From the NCBI GenBank assembly GCA_010093685.1, contig MU006222.1, positions 1,158,147 to 1,222,146 of the forward strand: 64,000 bases of DNA. Reading direction: 5' to 3'. The DNA is from Ophiobolus disseminans (Eukaryota > Ascomycota > Dothideomycetes > Pleosporales > Phaeosphaeriaceae). The notes under the pieces were generated by a model. That model ran no database searches. It had not been told where the DNA came from and worked only from the letters and a program-made list of their open reading frames with translations. The position numbers and the translations under genes were made by a program. Shown in pieces: positions 58,320 through 64,000 of the stretch (position 1 is its first letter; every line of letters starts with the position of its first letter).

Positions 58320-59476
58320 TTACAAGTTTGCGTGTGCAGCCTGCCACTCCTTGCTGAATGGCTGATCAAGGTAACCCCTTTCTTCCTTCGCGTTGTAGAA
58401 CGTGTCGCGATCATATGGGTTGAGCTCGATGCCTTTCTGCAGCCTGAACACTAGATCGGGCGTGCTGATGAAGTAGCGACCAAACACCACCACGACGTCG
58501 CGGTCCTTGCGGTCTTCGTCTACTTCCCGTTTGGCAGAATCGGGCCTGAATCCACCAGCGACTAGGATCGGCCCATCGTAGTGCGCAAGGATGGGATCGA
58601 GAGAGTCGAAGCTCTCAATGTCGGCATTGCCAGAGATGCGAGACTCAACGAAGTGAACGTACGCAAGATTTAGCTTGTTAAGCTTTTTGACGACGTCGGA
58701 GAACTGCGGGACTGGATCCTTCATATGCATGCCCTGGAAGTCAGAAAATGGCGACAAGCGGATTCCAGTCTTGTCAGCGCCAACAGCATCGACAACTGCC
58801 TGAGTAACTTCGACGGCGAAGCGAGAGCGGTTCTCGACGCTGCCACCGTATTCGTCTGTACGTGAGTTGACCTTGTCCTGTATAAACTGATCGATGAGGT
58901 AGCCGTTTGCGCCGTGGATCTCGACACCATCGAAGCCCGCAGCTATCGCATTCTTGGCACCCTGAGCGTAGTGTGCTATTGCGTCTTTGATGTCCTCATG
59001 TGTCATCTCTTTCGGTACCGCATGTTCCTCGTCAAGTTGCGACGCGCTGGAACTCTTTATGACGATGCCTTTAGCCTGCGCAAACCCAGGATTCGCAACG
59101 CGACCCAACGCCCATAGCTGCAGATACTATTGTACAAAGTCAATAATTGTGCACATTTATTCGATACACTTTTACTCACGATGAAGCTCCCCTTCTTGTG
59201 TACCTCATCGGTGATCTTTTTCCATGCATCAATCTGTTCCTGGTTGTGGATGCCTGGCGCGTTGGGATACCCGCCATATTGCTGTCCGATAAAGGTAGCT
59301 TCTGTGATGAGAAGAGTGCCTGGCGTCGATGCACGTTGGCCGTAGTACTCTGCGGCGATTGGCATGATGACATGGTCATCATTGGCGCGAAATCTGGTCA
59401 ACGGGGCCATCGCAACTCGATGCTTGAGCTCGACGTTGCCCACCTTGAGCGGCTTGAAAAGACGTGACCCAGACAT
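58320..59476 (-). CDS. Old yellow enzyme family NADH:flavin oxidoreductase
   Basis: Exons (minus strand) are 59180-59476 and 58320-59126, giving 367 aa. Landmarks of the FMN TIM barrel: SRLFKPLKVGNVELKHRVAM at the start, APLTRFRA, EYYGQRA, TEATFI, LQLWALGRVANP across the splice, HGANGYLIDQFIQDKVN with the substrate-binding His/Asn pair and the following Tyr, GGSVENRSRF, VAGGF and VVFGRYFISTPDLVFRL for FMN phosphate. These enzymes reduce activated alkenes with NAD(P)H; fungal members act in oxidative stress and in alkaloid or other secondary pathways. The sequence is complete. Nearby P450 and UstYa-like genes on the same strand allow, but do not prove, a shared pathway. Confidence 0.94.
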
Positions 59477-61758
59477 GTTGATGTTTTGACTTGAAAAGTT
59501 TTGAGTAGGGGCAGCTTAAAATTGTATAGGAGCTTCTGGGTTTAGAGCTAAGTGCTGTGAGTTGGCTTGGTGAGATGTTGATTTCTCCATTATGTCCTGA
59601 GGCCACAGCCTTATATACATATGCACTAGATACATTATAAATTCCGGTCAAATTCGGCACTCCTGAAACTTCCCTTTTGCATTTCCTAACACTCGGCGTT
59701 AAGCTAGTACCGATGACGTTGTTGCATTTGTAATCGTCCACGACAAATTCTGCATCTACAAGTAGGTGACCGGTTTATAAACACTAGTCGTGCGACATCG
59801 GACAATTGAAAGAGGCATTAAGATAATAATCTTGGAAATCACGTTGCCCACTGCACTCAGCCTCATGTTGGTAGGGATGTTTATTGAATACCTCCTGCGG
59901 GTGCCTGGAGATGGAGATGTGCTCACCGCCCTGTCGAGGCACCACAACCTTGGAATACATCATTCAGCGAAGCTTTCAAGGTTGCGCGTTATTCGCGATT
60001 TGACAAGATCGAAACGCGAAAATCTCTACATAATCGATTCAAAATCTCACACCTGTTCCAACGCAAGTCAATCTCTTTCTCTACCTAGGTAGTCAGCCCT
60101 GGAGGCGTTGTCGAACATCATTCCCACATACTCGGCTCCCAGGTCATACCCAATGCTCGTTCTCCAGTTCTATTTTGTACGATCCTGCGCCCGTGCCGCC
60201 TGACAGCATCATACACGCGGAAACCTTCTCAGTGTGTCTCACATTAGCAACGGAGGTGGTAAAACTGCTCATGTATAAGCGTCTTCATTGGTTACTAGCT
60301 AGTGCCTGCAGTAAGATGACATTCAGTAGCACCTGCATGCGTAGCATCACCACAAACTGTAAAACGTTTTGACTTTAGTCGAACAAGGATCTCCTACCAT
60401 GGCCGCACAATGCCCTCAATTTAGCAGAGTGATGCTCTCTCTCGCGCGTAAGGTGTTGTCTGCCAATTATTAATCCGCAAGATGACATATTACGTCTCAG
60501 GACGTGCCTCGTAAGCTCTTACTCGGTCTTTCGCTTACGTCTACTCATCACTGGTTATCCGTTGCTAGTCTGAGCTAGCTTACATATAGTGACAGTCTAT
60601 CTCGACTAAGATAGCAATTGCATGTCCCAAGATAATGTGCATAGCGAACAAGTAGCGCCAACGATATGTCAATCTACCGTTACAATGTGCAACGTCGGAT
60701 ACATTGCGTCTGCCAAACGCTTCGTGGAAGTGATGCAGGGCGACAATTATTCTCTACCTTGATCTTCCACACGCGCCGAGGCAGGGAAGCAGATTTTGTA
60801 GAGCTGGGCTCGTTCCACATTGTATCTAGTAACACGTTTAGGAGGAGTTCAATTCACTACCAGAGTGTGCGATCACATATATGTTATCATATGGACATTA
60901 TTCACTGAGCCGACTTACCAGAAGTGCAAAAGTGATGCAGGGTAGTTAATCATAAACAACCTTCCAAGGTTATCTTGCGTTATTAGAATAATTAAGTACG
61001 TCGTCGTGCAACTTCATTCATATTTACAGTTGAGGATACGACAATCAAATATAAAGAATCCAAGTCTTATGAACTACGCGATGCCAAAAAAATGTTTATC
61101 ATCGAGGTTAACACAATTTTGGTCATCCATATTCCGAACAAGCCTAGTGACATCCCACACGACCAACTATTTATGCAATTTGCAGTGCTTGAAGAGCAAA
61201 ACAAGTACGGTACATACTCCAAGAAATCATACTCTAACCCTTCCCAGTAAGCCGTTCGCAGCGCCATCTTGCACCATTTGAGCCGCCAAGATCCGGGTCC
61301 CAGCTTCTTCCGCCATGCACCCACCCCAACCGGTACAACCCGAGTCCACGTTTCTCAACGCCTCAACACCTGCATGCTGCGTATGTAGGGTAGCTCTTAG
61401 CTTCCGTTCAACCGCAGGTACGAAGACAAGCGGGTCCCGTGTGCCGTGGCTACGTTATCGTGCAGATGGTTGAGCTTATCTCGACATGTCTGCGATAGCG
61501 ACATCAGCGGGCGAGATGACACCAGCTTGAATTGAGGTGCGCGTAATGAAGTCTGTGTGTGTTTTGGAAGGATTTTTTGCATTACAATACTATGTCATGT
61601 TGGTTCTGCCGTAGCTCTTTTCGGTCAATCAAATCTTGGTATAGTGACGCCAACAATTAAGGTGCCAAATAACGAACACCAAGAATGCGTCTCTATAGGT
61701 TTCGCTAAACACGTACCACACCCAAGCCTCATCTATACATTTGTCGCGACATTACCAC
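59477..61758. other. Gene-free stretch between OYE and FAS2
   Basis: It contains the OYE promoter (a TATATACA about 130 bp upstream of the start) and a visibly AT-richer part around 60900-61250. Short frames on both strands lack motifs. No transposon ends or long repeats were seen by eye. Confidence 0.5.
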
Positions 61759-64000
61759 CTAAAACTGAGCAATCGCCACAGAGACTGCCTGCTCGTCCGA
61801 ATGGCTAATGCTGATGCTGATCGACTTGACGCCCACGCGATTGGCTTCTTCCTGGGCTTGGCCGTGGAGCTGGACAAGTGTTAGTTCGAACTGCCTCGTG
61901 GTGTGAGTTAAGAAACGTACCTGAACCTGCGGCGCACCAGTTTCGTCATTGACAATCTCAATATCCTTGAGTGCTGCGCCCGCACCCTTGCCTTGTACAC
62001 CCAGCGACTTGAAGACAGCCTCCTTTGCAGACCATTTGCCAGTGAAGCTTGCCTGTGGGTTGGCGGCCTTTTGGCAGTACGCAGTCTCCTTCTCCGTGAA
62101 GTTGCGTTCGATGAAGGTCTCGTTCTCGATGTTGAGCGCACTCAGGCTCTCGACATCGACACCGATCTTGCTGTTGCCAGAAGCGGTAGCCTTTGTTATC
62201 GACTCTACCATCTTCATGGTCTCCTCCGCCTTCTTGTCCTTCTTCGGTACCTCAAACTTCTTGGGGTATGAGTAGGTCGCAGTCTTTTTGTCGACAATGA
62301 CACGTGCGCGGGGGTTGAGGAAGACCTCTTGCATCTTACCATCCTCGTATGGTGCCTTGTCCTTGGCGCGGAACATGGTGTTGTTGATGAGACCATCATG
62401 AAAGTATCGGTAGGCCTTCTTTTGACGAGCTTCGACCTTCTGCTTGTAGGTGGCAAACTGAGCGTGATCAAGCGCAGCGTAGAGGTACTTGGGGTGGATA
62501 CCGATAGCTTGGGCGCCTTTTTGACCGAAACCGAAGGAGGTAACAGAGAATGCTTTGATGCCGTCTGTCTGTATGGGTCTTGATGGGTAGACAATGTAGT
62601 CATATTGCTCCATAATCTTGTCGACATTGTCTGCATTGCGATTACCGGGCACAAGTCCAGTATTAAGTACCTGCAAGCAGCCGTTGAACATCCAGGCACC
62701 AGCAGCACCCTTGGGATGACCTGTAAGATACTTTTGGAAGATACCAAGCAGGGCGTTGCCCTTCTTTCGACCAAGATGACGCATTTGTTGGCATATAACA
62801 TCGGACTCGTTCTTGTCGTTGGCGACGGTTGAGGTACCATGGAAGGACGCAACATCCAGGTCGTCAATGGTGAGGCCCCACGTAGCCAGTGCGCCGCGAA
62901 GTGGAGCAATTCGAGGGTCCTTCTTCCAGAAGTTGTTACCAAGGCTGTTCAGAGCCTCTTTTTCCTGTCGCTTGGCCTCCAACTCGATGTGAGAGGCACG
63001 TTCCTCGAGATAATCAGCCTCGTTGATGTTCTCGCCTCCATCCTTGATGGCAGCGACCTCTTCTTGGAGGTACAGCAACTCGGATTCTTGCCATTGCTTG
63101 ATCTGCTTACGGCGGAGGTCCATTTGTCGCTTCCTGTATTTGATGTCAAGAAGTGGGGACGGGAACTTGGAAGGAATCTCGCGGGCGGTCGTCAGAACAC
63201 CCTTTCCGGGAGCAGGCACTGAGCGACCGATTTTGTCGGTGGCTGTAGCCGTGAAGCCCAGAACACCGTAGATGGGCACACCCATATCCAAAGCCAACTG
63301 GGCATCCATGATGATTTGCATACCACAGCCTTGCGACTCCATGAAGCCATTCCTGGTAGTGGTGGTTGGGCGGGACATTTCCTTTGGTGTTCGGCCATGC
63401 GCAAATTCGTCCTCGGCGTTGCTGGTGGCCTTCATGTTGGCGAACTCGTACGAGCCCTCCTCTTGGAAATCATCAAAACCACCAACAAAACAAACGCGTG
63501 CCTTGCCTTCCACAATGGTGTCATACCCAATATCGATAGACTCAACCGCAGTAGCACAAGCACCAACAGGAGTCTTGATGGGGCCAGTTGACGACATCAG
63601 CAACATGTTCACCCAAGCGCTCATGGTGTTGATGAAGGACTCCTGCAGAATGTCCTTTTGGACGGGCCTGTCGAGGAAGCGATCCTTGTACATTCCCCTC
63701 AAAGCAGTGGTGCCACCGATACCAGATCCAACACAGTTACCAACTTCCGACAGGTGCACATACTGGTAGAACTCGTACGGATCGGTGATACCGCTGGACA
63801 ATAGAGTCTCTGCTGTCGAAACAAGCACAAAGAGCGTGACAGGATCGACCTGTGAGATGATGTCGTCGGGAACACCGTACTTCTTGGCATCCCAGCCTGT
63901 AGGGATCTGGCCGGCGACAAGACGGTCGAATCGCAGAGCCTTGGGGATAAGAAGGGTAGCACCCTTCTTCATGCGAACAGTGTACTCGCCAGAGTCTTCA
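61759..64000 (-). CDS. FAS2: Fatty acid synthase alpha subunit, C-terminal part (KS and PPT domains), cut by right edge
   Basis: Exons (minus strand) are 61921 to beyond 64000 and 61759-61869. About 730 of the usual roughly 1880 residues are visible. The ketoacyl synthase shows the nucleophile in PVGACATAVES, then HGTSTVANDKNE and GHPKGAAGAWMFNG for the two catalytic histidines. A charged coiled insertion (YRKRQMDLRRKQIKQW onward) is typical of the alpha chain. The C-terminal phosphopantetheinyl transferase has IGVDVESLSALN, FTEKETAYC and WSAKEAVFKSLG, ending SHSDEQAVSVAIAQF. The protein forms the alpha6beta6 cytosolic FAS making palmitate/stearate. The 51 bp intron (61870-61920) has a GTACGT donor and CTAAC branch; its removal gives APQVQLHGQAQEEA as in homologues. 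The sequence looks like housekeeping FAS2. Confidence 0.96.
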   Translation of the reverse strand, partial: EDSGEYTVRMKKGATLLIPKALRFDRLVAGQIPTGWDAKKYGVPDDIISQVDPVTLFVLVSTAETLLSSGITDPYEFYQYVHLSEVGNCVGSGIGGTTALRGMYKDRFLDRPVQKDILQESFINTMSAWVNMLLMSSTGPIKTPVGACATAVESIDIGYDTIVEGKARVCFVGGFDDFQEEGSYEFANMKATSNAEDEFAHGRTPKEMSRPTTTTRNGFMESQGCGMQIIMDAQLALDMGVPIYGVLGFTATATDKIGRSVPAPGKGVLTTAREIPSKFPSPLLDIKYRKRQMDLRRKQIKQWQESELLYLQEEVAAIKDGGENINEADYLEERASHIELEAKRQEKEALNSLGNNFWKKDPRIAPLRGALATWGLTIDDLDVASFHGTSTVANDKNESDVICQQMRHLGRKKGNALLGIFQKYLTGHPKGAAGAWMFNGCLQVLNTGLVPGNRNADNVDKIMEQYDYIVYPSRPIQTDGIKAFSVTSFGFGQKGAQAIGIHPKYLYAALDHAQFATYKQKVEARQKKAYRYFHDGLINNTMFRAKDKAPYEDGKMQEVFLNPRARVIVDKKTATYSYPKKFEVPKKDKKAEETMKMVESITKATASGNSKIGVDVESLSALNIENETFIERNFTEKETAYCQKAANPQASFTGKWSAKEAVFKSLGVQGKGAGAALKDIEIVNDETGAPQVQVRFLTHTTRQFELTLVQLHGQAQEEANRVGVKSISISISHSDEQAVSVAIAQF

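Noticed and set aside
61006..61324. Short frames in the AT-richer gap near FAS2
   Set aside because: No motif, no leader or splice evidence, and frames overlap on both strands.
61759..64000. FAS2 as a dedicated secondary-metabolite FAS serving the P450/UstYa/OYE genes
   Set aside because: The visible KS and PPT sequence looks like the conserved housekeeping alpha chain, and a 2.3 kb gap separates it from the OYE gene.

Overview
The window reads as nuclear DNA of a filamentous ascomycete, most likely a Dothideomycete (Pleosporales-like). The evidence is short 45-170 bp GT-AG introns with CTAAC/CTAAT-type branch sequences, one-gene-one-promoter spacing, and families restricted to or typical of Pezizomycotina: HET, NACHT-ankyrin NLR, UstYa/DUF3328, DUF3176, DUF7704, CFEM, and a fungal type I FAS alpha chain with a fused phosphopantetheinyl transferase. 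The taxonomic level is an inference; no marker gene was searched. No rRNA, tRNA, transposon or CRISPR array was recognised.

Left part (1-22.5 kb). A probable gene start runs off the left edge on the minus strand. A 1.6 kb divergent intergenic region follows, with three GATA-type sites that match or nearly match the ATCWGATAA element of fungal iron regulators. Next is a giant intact nonribosomal peptide synthetase (about 5373 aa, three exons) with the order A-T-C-A-T-C-A-T-C-A-T-C-T-C-T-C. The terminal T-C-T-C and the lack of any TE or R domain identify it as a ferrichrome-type (ferricrocin, SidC/NPS2) siderophore synthetase. A DUF7704 membrane protein and a small methyltransferase follow on the minus strand, then a DUF3176 membrane protein on the plus strand.

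Middle (22.5-46 kb). A 3.8 kb gene-poor stretch contains one plausible orphan C-terminal exon. It is followed by a large conserved disordered protein, a small two-helix ORF, a CFEM GPI-type surface protein with an intact heme-ligand Asp signature, a GCIP/cyclin-D-interacting family protein, a HET-domain protein, a 2105-aa NACHT protein with about 33 ankyrin repeats, and the glucosidase II beta subunit ending in HDEL. HET and the NLR are adjacent and co-oriented and may form an allorecognition or immune-type locus.

Right part (46-64 kb). A 978-aa protein of unknown function carries two tandem copies of a Cys-His-Cys-Cys module with identical spacing; this is the least explained coding feature of the window. 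Then come a seven-helix membrane protein, a secreted esterase-like phytase-family protein, a CYP52-like P450, a UstYa-type oxidase, an old-yellow-enzyme reductase and the 3' part of FAS2. All from the phytase-like gene rightward are on the minus strand. The P450, UstYa and OYE genes could form a small oxidative pathway, but no core synthase or RiPP precursor is visible beside them.

Exon structures were derived by hand from splice signals, reading-frame continuity and family expectations. All proposed multi-exon CDSs sum to a multiple of three.
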